Of a stretch of 64,000 nucleotides of DNA, positions 22,940 to 33,454 are shown in pieces (within the stretch, counting starts at the first letter, position 1; each line of letters opens with the position of its first letter). The notes beneath the pieces are model-generated. The model did not search any database, had not been told where the DNA came from, and saw nothing but the letters and a program-made list of their open reading frames with translations. Made by a program: the position numbers and the translations under genes. This stretch comes from Berghia stephanieae. Lineage: Eukaryota; Mollusca; Gastropoda; Nudibranchia; Aeolidiidae. The stretch covers positions 99,189,202 through 99,253,201 of the forward strand of contig CM067443.1 of assembly GCA_034508935.3 (NCBI GenBank). The letters run 5' to 3'.

Positions 22940-23250
22940 TTTACACCCCTTTGCTCCATCCCCTTCCCTTTCGATCATCTTCTCATTCATGGCCACCATG
23001 TGTCTTGTGCTGCCTTTGACATTTGGCGCCAGCGTGTCTAGACTAACGTCATAAATAAAGGAGTGTCACCAAAATTCATGCAACTGAGCAGAGGTGTCAA
23101 AAAATGATAGAAGGGATATTATTGTTTTTTCCCCCTGATCTACCACTGAGCAGAAAATGTTTGACATGACAAAAAACAACGGAACATTTATGAACAAATC
23201 CTAAAATCCCAGAAATCCGCGGAAGATTATCATCACTGGTCCCCACGATA
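22940..23250. repeat. dispersed repeat R1, copy 1
   Basis: Matches 43895-44160 in order: a C-rich start (ttaca/tcccc type), catcttct/catcaatt, gtgtcaccaaaattcatgcaa, ctgagcagaggtgtcaaaa, and an end agattatcatcactgg versus agattatcaccactgc. The complemented end CAGTGRTGATAATC would suit a hAT-like terminus. Confidence 0.6.
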
Positions 23251-23742
23251 TTTTTAAAAATATTTCTTTCTTTTTTTGTTTTTCTTTTTTTTTTTTTTTC
23301 AAAAATCTCGACAATTTGCAAAAAATTGCAAATTTTGCGGCCGCAATGCAAATCACCGATGAAAAAAAAATGCCATGACAGAAGAGACAAGAAAATACCA
23401 AAAAGTAAAACGATTTTTTTCCCGTAGGGTTAAACAGAGGTGGAAGAGAAGAAAAAAAACCAGAAAAACCGTGTGGTTGGTAACTGGAAGTTCATCACTC
23501 ATAACTGTCTACAGTTATTCAGAGTCGACTCCCCGACTCTGAATAACTGTAGACTGTTATTCAGAGTCAACTGTCTACAGTTATTCAGAGTGGACTCCCC
23601 GACTCTGAATAACCGTAGACAGTTATTCAGAGTCGACTCTGAATAACCGTAGACAGTTATTCAGAGTCGACTCTGAATAACCGTAGACAGTTATTCAGAG
23701 TCGACTCGGAATAACCGCAGCCTAGAAGAAAGTGAAGTAATA

Positions 23743-24263
23743 GAGCAGTAAAGTTAGGTGCCCCAAACGTAAACAATAACAAGTTGCTAGTGATTTCCGT
23801 TAGGGACCGGAATAATTTACGCACAATATAGGTCTCCCAATTTTGTAGTTTGAGTTGTAGGCAATACACTTTCAGTATTGAAAATATGTTTACATAAAAT
23901 CTAACAGTTGCAGAAATAATAATATAAGGCTAAATTATTATGAAAATCAGGCTCCGAATAATTCTCGTTTTGTTCACACCAGCGCAATAATTTGCTCTGG
24001 TCTAAAAATAGATAGACTGTAACTTTTGATAAATTTTAGAAAATTTTACCTTTTGTTCCATAAAATATCCATATCTAGACATTATTTGATGCATGATCGA
24101 GTATTTATGAATATGTGTTTCTTTTGCCACCTAACAGCCAAATTTTAAAGGTTATTTTTTTCTATTATTTACATTGGAACGTGAGCTGTCAAGACAGGAA
24201 CATGTGGTTTGCCACGTGCTTCTCGACCTTTGTTTACGTTTGGGGCAACTAACTTTACTGCTC
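23743..24263. mobile_element. MITE with about 35-bp terminal inverted repeats, TA-flanked
   Basis: Left end GAGCAGTAAAGTTAGGTGCC…CAAACGTAAACAA and right end its near-exact complement (TTGTTTACGTTTGGGG…ACTTTACTGCTC), each next to TA. It is 521 bp with an AT-rich interior and no coding frame. It sits 20 bp after the copy-2 palindromic element. TA flanks suggest Tc1/mariner-type mobilisation. Confidence 0.75.
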
Positions 24264-24851
24264 TATAGTAATAGTATCTAGACGGTCTAGTCGTGATATT
24301 TTTTGTTTTAGTCTCTAGTAGTTAGTATTTACATACTAGAGTCTACTATTACTAGATCTATTTACTATTTACATATCATAGGCAATCACACCTGTTACAC
24401 ACCAATAGCTACATGTGTTCTCTAACACCCGTATTATGTATAATATACTGAATGGTACATTAGACTAATGTAATAGTGATACTCTCTATTGCCATTGAGA
24501 TATTCATAGTCATACAATTAAAATTAAAAGACAGTATAATACTAATACCACGAATACACCAACTGTGATAAAACATTTTTTGTTTTGTTTTGTTTTTCGC
24601 CTTCTAGAGTAAATTTAACACAGTGTACTGATGCAAACACTTTTAATATGATTTATATTAGCTACTAGGACCATCTGTATGTGTATAATAATTTCGACCA
24701 ATCACTTCAGATTGCACCAAACAAGAGCTTGGGGCTTCATAATAATTTTTCTTTTGCTTTTACCCTTACCTTCCCGTCATAATCGTTTTAACTTGTTAAT
24801 ACTCATTCAAACTTATATATTTATGGTAGGCATAGACTTTTGTATTTACTA

Positions 24852-25115
<264 letters not shown>

Positions 25116-25232
25116 AACTAATAGTAGGAGTAGTATCTAAGCTTCAAAGTTTTATCTCGTTTTGTTATTTTTTTTTTTTTAATATTCTTTACAGATCTGG
25201 TTGAGTCCTTATTTTATTTCTTGTGCATTCAA

Positions 25233-26914
25233 ATGGATGGAAGTGGGCCATCTTTTCCTGTGATAGATGTTATCATCAAATTCGGGGGAAGCTCAATTAC
25301 AAATAAAAACACCCTTGAATCTCTCAAGCCAGATGACTTACAGTGTGCTGCCCAGCTTATCAAAAAGTGTCAGGAGGCAGGACTAAAATGTTTGGTTGTT
25401 CATGGAGCTGGGTAAGTATCTTTCAAGGGGAGACCTTCCATAAGCTACTACATCCCAAGTATTCTTGTTCTAGTACTAGTAGGGGGTTTTGGAGGGGGAA
25501 AACTTTTTTTTTAAATCTCCCCCCTCCCAAACCCCCTACTAGAAGTTCTAGTGTAGGAGGTTTGGGAGGGGGGAGATTTAAAAAAAAAAGTTTCCCCCCT
25601 CCCAAACCCCCTACTAGAACAAAAATACTTGGGATGTAGTAGCTTATGGAAGGTCTCCCCTTTCAAGAAATCAAGGAATATTTTAAACTCGATTAAAAAG
25701 TAAAATTAAAAATAAGTGAACTGAATCTGCACCAGGTTTTGCTAATTGATTGGATGTTTTCAATTCTCTTTTCTTCCTCCCCTTCTTTTTTTTTTTTAAT
25801 GGTGAAAAAAAAATTGTCCTGATATTTCCATTGTGGTAGGTGAGTTCTTGGTTTCTGAATTGGAGAGACCCACAATGTATGAAAAAGTGTAGGCGCATTG
25901 CATGTTGATTTGTTTTGTTTTTTGTTTTCTTGTTTATTAAAATGTACGGCTATGTGGTCTAGCGGTGTGTTGCTCACCTTTGGATTGAAAGGTCCAGAGC
26001 TCAAGTCCTGTTCTGAGCAGCGCATAGTTGAGTCCTTGGGAAAGGCTCTTTATTCACATTCTCTCACTGTACTCAGGTTTAAAAGGAGTACCTGGTCGTT
26101 AACAATGTTGTTTCTGTGGGAAAATATATAATATCTCCTAACAGGCTTCATGTCTCGCTCGTTTTACATGTTAAGTGTTGATGTTGGCTAGGAACCCCTT
26201 GTAAAGCGCTTTGAGAATAAACACTTCATAGTGGATATTGCACCATATAAAAGTTTAAATATAAATTTTAGATATGTAGTGACATAAATTCAATTTCATC
26301 TGGTTTTTTTAAGGTCCTTTGGTCATCATCAAGCTAAAGAGTACCAAGTGAACAGTGGCTTGAGCATGCAAGATGAAATGGCAGCTAGAAATAGGATGTG
26401 GGGTTATATTCTAACTCGACAGTCTGTGACAAAGGTGTGAATGTCAATAAAATTAAATAAAAACGTAATATATGCAATGCAGTATTTTACTCTTAAGTAT
26501 GCCAGAACTAAGATTGGTTAAGAAAGAAATCTGCATTCACCATTTCTTGAAGGAATCCTTCAGAGCCATCATACCTGGTTCAGCATAGTGCCTCATAATA
26601 CCAATAGAGCTGGAGTGTAACCTCATTTCTTTAATGTTGAACAGACAGTCTTGATTGTTTGTTATCCTTTAGATAAGACAAGGAACTTTCCACCAGATCT
26701 AATAGAGTACCCAATCACTGTAAGCTAGATAGGGAGTCTTATGAGGCTGAGACGTTCATTTCTGTGGCTTTCTTCCACGTCCTCAGTCGGCATAATGTCC
26801 GAAGAAAAAATTTGTATTCCATTTGAGGTGCTTGTCCTTGCTTCCGTTGTGTAGTGGTGATTAGTGTTGATGTGTAGTGACATTGTTGTGGTGTGCTCTC
26901 ATTGCTTATATTAT

Positions 26915-26966
<52 letters not shown>

Positions 26967-29900
26967 TGACTGCACCCAGGATTGATACTTGTGGGGCCAG
27001 TGTTTTAATTTGGAGTGAGGTGGTTGCACAATGGTAGGACGCCATTTCCCTTCAAAAGTATGTAAGTTTGGATTTCATTGGAGTCATATTAATTTGACAC
27101 TCAGGAGTTTTAAATATTATGTTTCATTATATACAGTACAGTTATATACACTTTAAGTCAGTGTCTTGGGAGCGTAAAAATTTGTTGACTCTAAGCGAGA
27201 TTGACTTTATCTATAATTTAAGGAAAACTATGTTTAGTATATATCGATTTGTGTTTGCTTTATTTTATCTCTTAATTATAAAGGCAATTGGCTGCCTTAT
27301 CTGTTGTGCCGATTGTATTTGTTATTTCTTAATGTCAAACTTTGTTATGAATTCGTAATAAAACGTTACACTCAGGTAAAGAAGAGTTTAGAATCTTCTA
27401 TATCAAATTTCTTCTTCCATTTTTTCCAGCTTTGGGATCTCAGCTTTATATCTTCGAGCTGATAGTCTGATTAGAATGTTGATTGTGTCTTTGTATTTGT
27501 ATGTGTTTGTGGGTGTGTGTCTATGTGTGTGTTTTGATCCATTTATAATAAATGGTTTTTGTTTGTTTTTTTTTTATGTGTGTTTTTCTAAGGTTTTTTT
27601 TTAAATTTCATCATTAACTTTTTCTTTGTTTTTGTTTTTAATTGTGTAACTCTTTCCTTGTGGGTGTAGCGATTTTCTTCGAAGAAATAAATGACCATAT
27701 ATCTAATCTCCTATGAGTTATTCAGGTCAATTACAGAAAAGTAAACAAAACTCAGTAAGATTGAGTCGTGGTCTCAAAAATGCATGTTACCTGTATCTTG
27801 TATAATCCATGTGTTTTTGAATAATGAGGTTATTCAAATATGACACGAGGAGTGTCGACATTCAATTGTATGATCCATGAGCCGATACTATATACACGTA
27901 TGTTCTGACATTGCTTGAGGAGAATGTTTGGTGTTTAGGACATGATATGACATCTACGAATATGAAGGTTTAAGGGATTTCTAGGTCCTTTAAATACCTT
28001 ATGTTTTACAATATATTATCATTATGTTCACACATGTATTATATTGTATGTTGTCAACATAATATAAAATACAATTTCACAAGAGATTGAAAAGAAAAAA
28101 TAGTTTTTAAAAAACAACAAACCAACAATATAACGGTATATATACATTGTCAATACAGGAGGGTAGTATTTAAAACTCACACAAAAATAAATTCAATTCA
28201 TTCAATCGTCATAGTCAAATTATAAAAATGCTAATTCTTTATAAACTGCATTTTTTTTAAAAATTGATAGGAACAGAACCTTTTGTTTCAAAACATAGCT
28301 TATTCCAGAATGATTCTGTACGGAATATAACTACTTAAAAATAAATTTCCATGTCTGTTCAGATGATGACAATTTTAACTGTGTTATTGATATTTGCTTG
28401 ATATTCCATAAATATACTACGATAGCATTTTAGCATGAACCCTTTTATTGTGTGTTTTTGTTTTTTTTTCAGTTGAACAAACTAGTAGTTGACAGCTTGA
28501 TAAAGAATGGTGTCTTTGCCATAAGTTGCTCAGTAAGTCCAAGTCATAGATCTCATTGTTTTCTCATGACTATTTATTTCATTGATTTTTTTCCCCAGCA
28601 GACCCTAAAATTGATGGTATCGTTCATTTTAAGTCCAGTGGAACTCAAATATAAGGAGGATAATAGAGCTAACAAAAAATTCCGCCACACGCACGCATAA
28701 CACATTAACTGTCAAATTTAATGCCACACAGAGAGCGATGGCAGCTTAATGCAAACTTAAGGCAAAAGAATTTTATCAACAAATGAAAAAGTGAATGTCC
28801 ATTTTGTTCGAGATTTCCAATCATGTTGACCTCTGAAAAAGTTCGAGATTTTTGTGTTGTTAACTATGAAAATGGAAGATTTAAAAAGGTGAATTGAAAC
28901 GTGTTTGAGATTCCATGATTTTGACATTTCCATGTTGCTCTGTTTATATACATCATTTTCCAGCTTGTTAATTATGATGAATTAAATTCTGCATTTCAGC
29001 CTGGCAGTTCATGGAAAATAGATCAAAGGAAACCCGTTGAATGGCAATCTCGAGAAATTGCAAATTTTTTGAGGAAGGATCTGGTTCCTGTCTTTCATGG
29101 TGATTGTTGTTTAGATGAATCACTGGGATGTTGTATATTGAGTGGCGATACTGTTATTCAGGTAATCTTGGGTAATGTAAATGGTACTGCTCGAAGAAAT
29201 AAATAACTTCCTTACAAAGTAGCATACTACTACTATTTCCTGCCCATCAATGTTTTTGTTTATTCATCTTAACAACGCCACTACCACATTATCTCATTTG
29301 TCTGTAGTGTTTAATTCATCCTGTATCTGTTTTCGTTTATTAAATTGAAGCTTACATTCAATTCCACAGTTATTTATTTCAGGTAATCTTGCAACTTTTG
29401 ATTAAAAAATGCATTGATAACATAACCATCTCTGTACATTTCATGATTTCAGCTACTATTAAATTGTCTAAGAGGGAAACAATGTGGTTTCTGGAATTGA
29501 TGGTCAATTCTTAATTTTAATTCATTTGTCATAAATGTATATAGAGTGAACTCAAAGTACTTGAAGGCAACACCGGTCATTGGTCTAGATTTTTTCCTTC
29601 TCCATATCGTTGTTACTGAATCTCTGATGAAGTTAACAGCTACAGAGGGAATTTTGCAGCTAACTCAATGTAACTGTTCCAATCAGCACTACAATCAATG
29701 CTGATACTATAAAATGATTCTTCAAGAAAAGTTGAGACCAGTCATCAGAAAGAAATGGCCAGATCTCTTGGTGGTGAATGAGTTGGGCAATTATGACTGG
29801 GACGTGTCTATTGGAGCATCAACACTCTTCTCCAGATCCAGCTCCCTATGACTTTTAGTTGTTCCCAAAGATGAAAGAGAACCTAGTGGGACAAAAATTT

Positions 29901-31191
29901 GATTCAGCAGAAGACATTTTTTTTTCTCTCTCTCTCTCTCTCTCTCTGTTTTGCAGGATCTTAATTGTACAGATAGATATTTGCCATTTTAACTCACGCA
30001 ATCCTAGAGTATTTTTGCTACTTTTCAAAATATATATTATACATGTATATATTAAAATGAGCATGTACATAGATAGTTTTATTCAACTACCATTGTCATG
30101 TAAAAACTATAAGCATTAGCTTTGATACTACGCCTATAATTTGTTTCATAAAAATGTAATAAATAGGCATGGGGTAAAAGTAACCTGGGTAAGCTACGGA
30201 TATAGTCGGTGTTAGGGTTGAGTGAGTTAATTTGAATCATAGACATAAAGCCAACTGGAAGCATTGCGGCCGAGGTCAAAAGTTATCACAAAAATTTAGA
30301 AAAAAAACTTTTGCTTTCAGTGAATGAGAGATAACCATTTTTTCACGACACTTAGTATTTTGACATAGCTAAGATTTTTAAACCTAGAAATCCTATGTTA
30401 TAAAGATATAAATGTATTATTTTATTTAACCTCTTAATTTCAGACTATATGTTCTCAGTTTGAGGTGAAAAGAGTTGTATTTTTAACAGACGTTTGTGGT
30501 GTTTATGACAGGCCTCCAGATCAAGCAGGTGTGTTAGCATAGATTATTTTGTGTATTAAAAAAAAAATTGATTCTTGATTCCCTCTTCATTCGTCAGTGA
30601 AATTGTCAGCGATCAGTAATGTCACTGTCTATAGCACCAGAAGTCCTCATTGTCAATTTTTATTTTAAAAGTGGCCAAATAGAACCTCACTCTAGAACAT
30701 AGGTTTTGATGAACAAAAAATCAACTTGACTTGGAAAAAATTATATATATATATATATGAAAAAAGGTTTGTTTTGTTTTTTTACATTACACCTACTAAT
30801 TGAAATATGATTCTCTGTGTGCTCAATTTTGGCCAGTGGACATCTGGCAGCCCTGGATAGCGCCGTTTTTCTAAGTACTCAGTGGCAACAGCAATAAAGT
30901 GATTTCATTGGTGGGATAACACATTGGTTGGTAACACAGTAATGTCATTGGCTATGAGTAGGCCTTTTGTTATGTACGAGATGACGCTGGTCGGAACCGA
31001 TATTGACTAGATTTTTTGTGTTGAGCATCTGTGTAAACTGCAGATTATCACCATATCAATGTCGCAGGAGTTTTACTAAAATGTTTGTCACTATTTTGGG
31101 GTTTTCATTACTATTTATACAACAAAGAATCGGGACCATAGGTCAATCTCGGGGTTGTTGTTATTCAGGAATGTTGTCTAGAGGTTGCACT

Positions 31192-31225
<34 letters not shown>

Positions 31226-32037
31226 CCCCGTTTCTTTTGCTACTGTGATAAATTTGCTAGAAGATATCCACTATGAATACCTAAATGCCTACTTATTGTA
31301 AAAATGAATGTGGAGATGCCTTCTGAAGAGTAGCTTATTTACATACACGGCATTCCCTTTGTTAACACTGTTAGATGAAATGAAGAAAATGGATGCTTAT
31401 GCAGATTTTATATGTTTGATATGTTTCTTTACCTGCTCATTATGTTTGTATAATACAATGCCATAAAAAAATAAAAATGAGGGATGAAACTCCAAACCCT
31501 GATTATTAGTCCAGCATGCTACCATAACATTGCAGAGAAGAAGTAACCTTTGGTAATCAGGGGTCTGAGGTTTGATCCCAAGTCGAGGTAGACTGATTAA
31601 TTTTATGCTGTGTTTTTCTTTCTTCATTGTCCAACAGTTTTCATAAACATCGTATCAAATTTTTACGTTTTCAAAAGACATCACAATTTCTCGTTCACTT
31701 GATGGCTTTATACACTAGTGACCTCATTATTTTTTATTTCCTTTTTTTTTTTTTGGAATCACCAGGGGCAAAGCTTCTGAAAACCGTTGGAGTGAATTGT
31801 GATGGATCTTTCCAGTCAAATATTGAAATGGGTGACTCCTCAGAGTATGACGTCACTGGTGGAATCAGATTAAAGCTAAAAACAGCCATTGATATCATTA
31901 CAACATCCATGACCCCGTGTCCGGTTTATATTTGTAATGTAGATTCAGATGATGCAGAGATTTTGTGTTTGAGAGGAAGAAGATTGGATGAAGACTTGAA
32001 TGCAACAGAGATTACAATGACTAAACAAAAGCATTGA
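25233..32037 (+). CDS. isopentenyl phosphate kinase (6 coding exons)
   Basis: Predicted to phosphorylate isopentenyl phosphate to isopentenyl diphosphate with ATP, the last step of the alternative mevalonate route. Exons: 25233-25411, 26314-26434, 28473-28532, 29000-29161, 30444-30528, 31766-32037. All introns are GT/AG, the phases agree, and the protein is about 292 aa. Amino-acid-kinase fold motifs: IIKFGGSSIT (14-23), HGAGSFGHH (57-65; the His after SFG matches the phosphate-binding His typical of IPK rather than other kinases of the fold), FHGD (152-155), LSGD (167-170), LTDVCGVYDRPP (188-199) and DVTGG (231-235). The archaeal family is about 260 aa; this has a short N-terminal and a C-terminal extension. 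The ATG is the first in the exon; an acceptor-like TTCTTTACAG just before 25195 suggests an upstream 5'UTR exon. There is no signal peptide, so it is probably cytosolic. Confidence 0.9.
25428..25659. mobile_element. foldback MITE in kinase intron 1
   Basis: 232 bp forming an almost complete hairpin. It opens GGGAGACCTTCCATAAGC and closes with the complement, and the loop centre is near 25545 (agaagttcta). The 8-bp direct repeat CTTTCAAG at 25420-25427 and 25660-25667 is the target duplication. It starts 16 bp past the exon 1 donor. An 8-bp duplication suits a hAT-type transposase. C/G-rich and A/T blocks alternate within each arm. Confidence 0.85.
25944..26254 (+). mobile_element. SINE family S2 in kinase intron 1
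   Basis: Head ggctatgtggtctagcggtg, degenerate B box (gtccagagctcaagtcc), body, and tail gtaaagcgctttgag…atattgcaccatataaaag. Full length, and about 60 bp before exon 2. Confidence 0.8.
26670..26740 (-). repeat. fragment of SINE family S3
   Basis: Shares ctttccaccagatctaatagag…acccaatcactg with the minus-strand S3 copy near 42267-42300. Confidence 0.4.
26916..26964. repeat. (GT)n microsatellite
   Basis: About 24 GT dinucleotides in kinase intron 2. The rest of this 2-kb intron (26965-28472) is AT-rich with no further feature seen. Confidence 0.95.
29929..29948. repeat. short (TC)n tract in kinase intron 4
   Basis: About ten TC units. The remainder of intron 4 (29162-30443) shows no other supported feature. 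Confidence 0.85.
31194..31225. repeat. (TTA)n microsatellite in kinase intron 5
   Basis: Ten TTA units. Further along the intron, near 31545-31585, a weak B-box-like ggtctgaggtttgatccc may be an old tRNA-SINE scrap. Confidence 0.85.
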
Positions 32038-32279
32038 AAAATACCTTTTTGATATTTCCCACCAGTGTTGATATGTTTGAAAGTATGATTTTTATTTATT
32101 TTAAATTTATGTATTGATTTATGAATGTAATATGCACCTGCTGAAATTATGTTCTCTTTTTATCACTCATTCGTTCTGTACGAGCCTTTACCAGAATAGT
32201 TTGTCCAACTCTCTTTTCTAAACTCATCCGATCATGCATTGAATTGAGTCCCATATTCCGTCAAGATAAAAGATGGACA

Positions 32280-32570
32280 ACGCGCTTTGGCTGGATGGGG
32301 TCTTTTGTCCTCCCATAGTGGGCAGGGAAACACTAACTGTGGTCTTCTGTCCCCCATATCTGTTTTCCAACTTGCTTTCAGTCTTTGTCTTGGAATTGGA
32401 ATGGGATTACTACTTGGTTTTGTCTTGGCCCTGGCCGAAGAAAACTGTCAAATATATAGTTATATAGTTTTGAGAGTTGATATTTTTAAAATCATCCCTC
32501 TGTTATATTTTTTGTTTTGAATAAATAATGGTTTGTAAATGTCTTGAGTGATTTCCTCTTGGTGAGATCT
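32280..32570 (+). repeat. dispersed repeat S4, copy 1
   Basis: Lies just past the kinase stop codon, so probably in its 3'UTR or flank. Shares with 60735-61040, in order: gactgggtgggg-like start, tggtggacac/gtgggcagg, ttctgtcccccatatctgtt, cttgctttcagtctttgtc, ggaatgggattact, cagatatata, and an end gtttgtaaa…gagtgatttcctctt. An AATAAA at 32520-32525 could serve the kinase transcript. Confidence 0.6.
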
Positions 32571-33237
32571 TATGCATATGCCTGGTAATAAAACCAAGAA
32601 ATCTATTTCATTGCAATTTTCAAAAAATCTTATTTAACTGAGAAACATTAAAGAACTGCTTTTATACTCTTGTTTTGTCAGTTATTGTGACAGAATTATC
32701 CATGAGTGAGTCAGCAAAGGAAATTCATAGGATTTTTTGAGTATGTTGAGAAAAAAACAATACAAACAGGAAGAGTACGCATATATTTGATGTTCAAATG
32801 GATATTTATTCACACTTACTGATAAATAATATGTACATGGGTTAGTTAACTTGACCTGTATGACAGTGGTAATGATTAGCCTTAATTAAGACAAGAATCA
32901 TGATCCTCTTTAGTTTCAAATATCTTAATATCACCAAATTAAGTAATTGCAGGCACTAAACCATCCAAATTACCTCATCAACTGGGATCACAACTTCTCA
33001 TTGAGCTCCCCTAACTTGTCAGATTAGGTAAAAAACTATCATCAGTGAAATGGTTGCCTTCAAGGATGTGTAAGCATTTGTGTGTCGACAAGTGTTCAGA
33101 GCTCAATGTAGCAAAAACAGAGGAACAACTGTTTGATCACAGAAAAGAAAAATGAGCAAGTCAAATAATGAAAATAAACAATCAGTTAATTGAGATTGTG
33201 AAAACTTAACACTTTCATTGCTCAATAAGCATTAATT

Positions 33238-33292
33238 TGTACAGCGCTTTGAGCCCATTTAGTGGAAATTGCGCTTTATAAAAGCTCACATT
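33238..33292 (+). mobile_element. SINE family S2 tail fragment
   Basis: Only the 3' tail remains: cagcgctttgagcccattta…ttgcgctttataaaagc. Confidence 0.7.
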
Positions 33293-33454
33293 TGTTTGTT
33301 TTTTAATGCGAGGGTCCCTCTCTAACCGCTATTGCGGTATTGGCATTAATGCTTATTTGTACATTACTGTATGAAATTGGTGAAGTATGATAATAAGCCA
33401 CTTTCACTTTATAAATATTGAGCGATGATATTTACACATTTATAAAAATCGGAG

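Larger units (their letters stand above)
22174..23722. mobile_element. non-autonomous DNA element with palindromic subterminal repeats (copy 2)
   Basis: 1549 bp, flanked by TAGAAGAA at 22166-22173 and 23723-23730 (8-bp target duplication). The left end begins CGAAGTGGTTATTC and the right end, complemented, begins GGCTGCGGTTATTC. Arrays at 22181-22346 and about 23510-23715 repeat a roughly 34-bp unit, itself a hairpin, GTTATTCAGAGTCGACTCTG, centred on a SalI-type palindrome. Its left terminus agrees with the right terminus of copy 1 at 12 of 14 bases. The interior has a (GA)n tract and a dispersed repeat also found at 43.9 kb, but no transposase frame. Confidence 0.8.

Noticed and set aside
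22181-23715. Regularly spaced short repeats resembling a CRISPR array
   Set aside because: The repeats are perfect palindromes with near-identical spacers at the two inverted ends of a DNA element in a eukaryotic genome, and no cas genes are present.
27119-27358. 79-codon ORF in kinase intron 2
   Set aside because: AT-rich hydrophobic frame inside an intron with no splice signals.
32273-32520. 64-77-codon frames, also at 60745-60983
   Set aside because: Both lie in the dispersed repeat S4, and the frames are not conserved between the copies.
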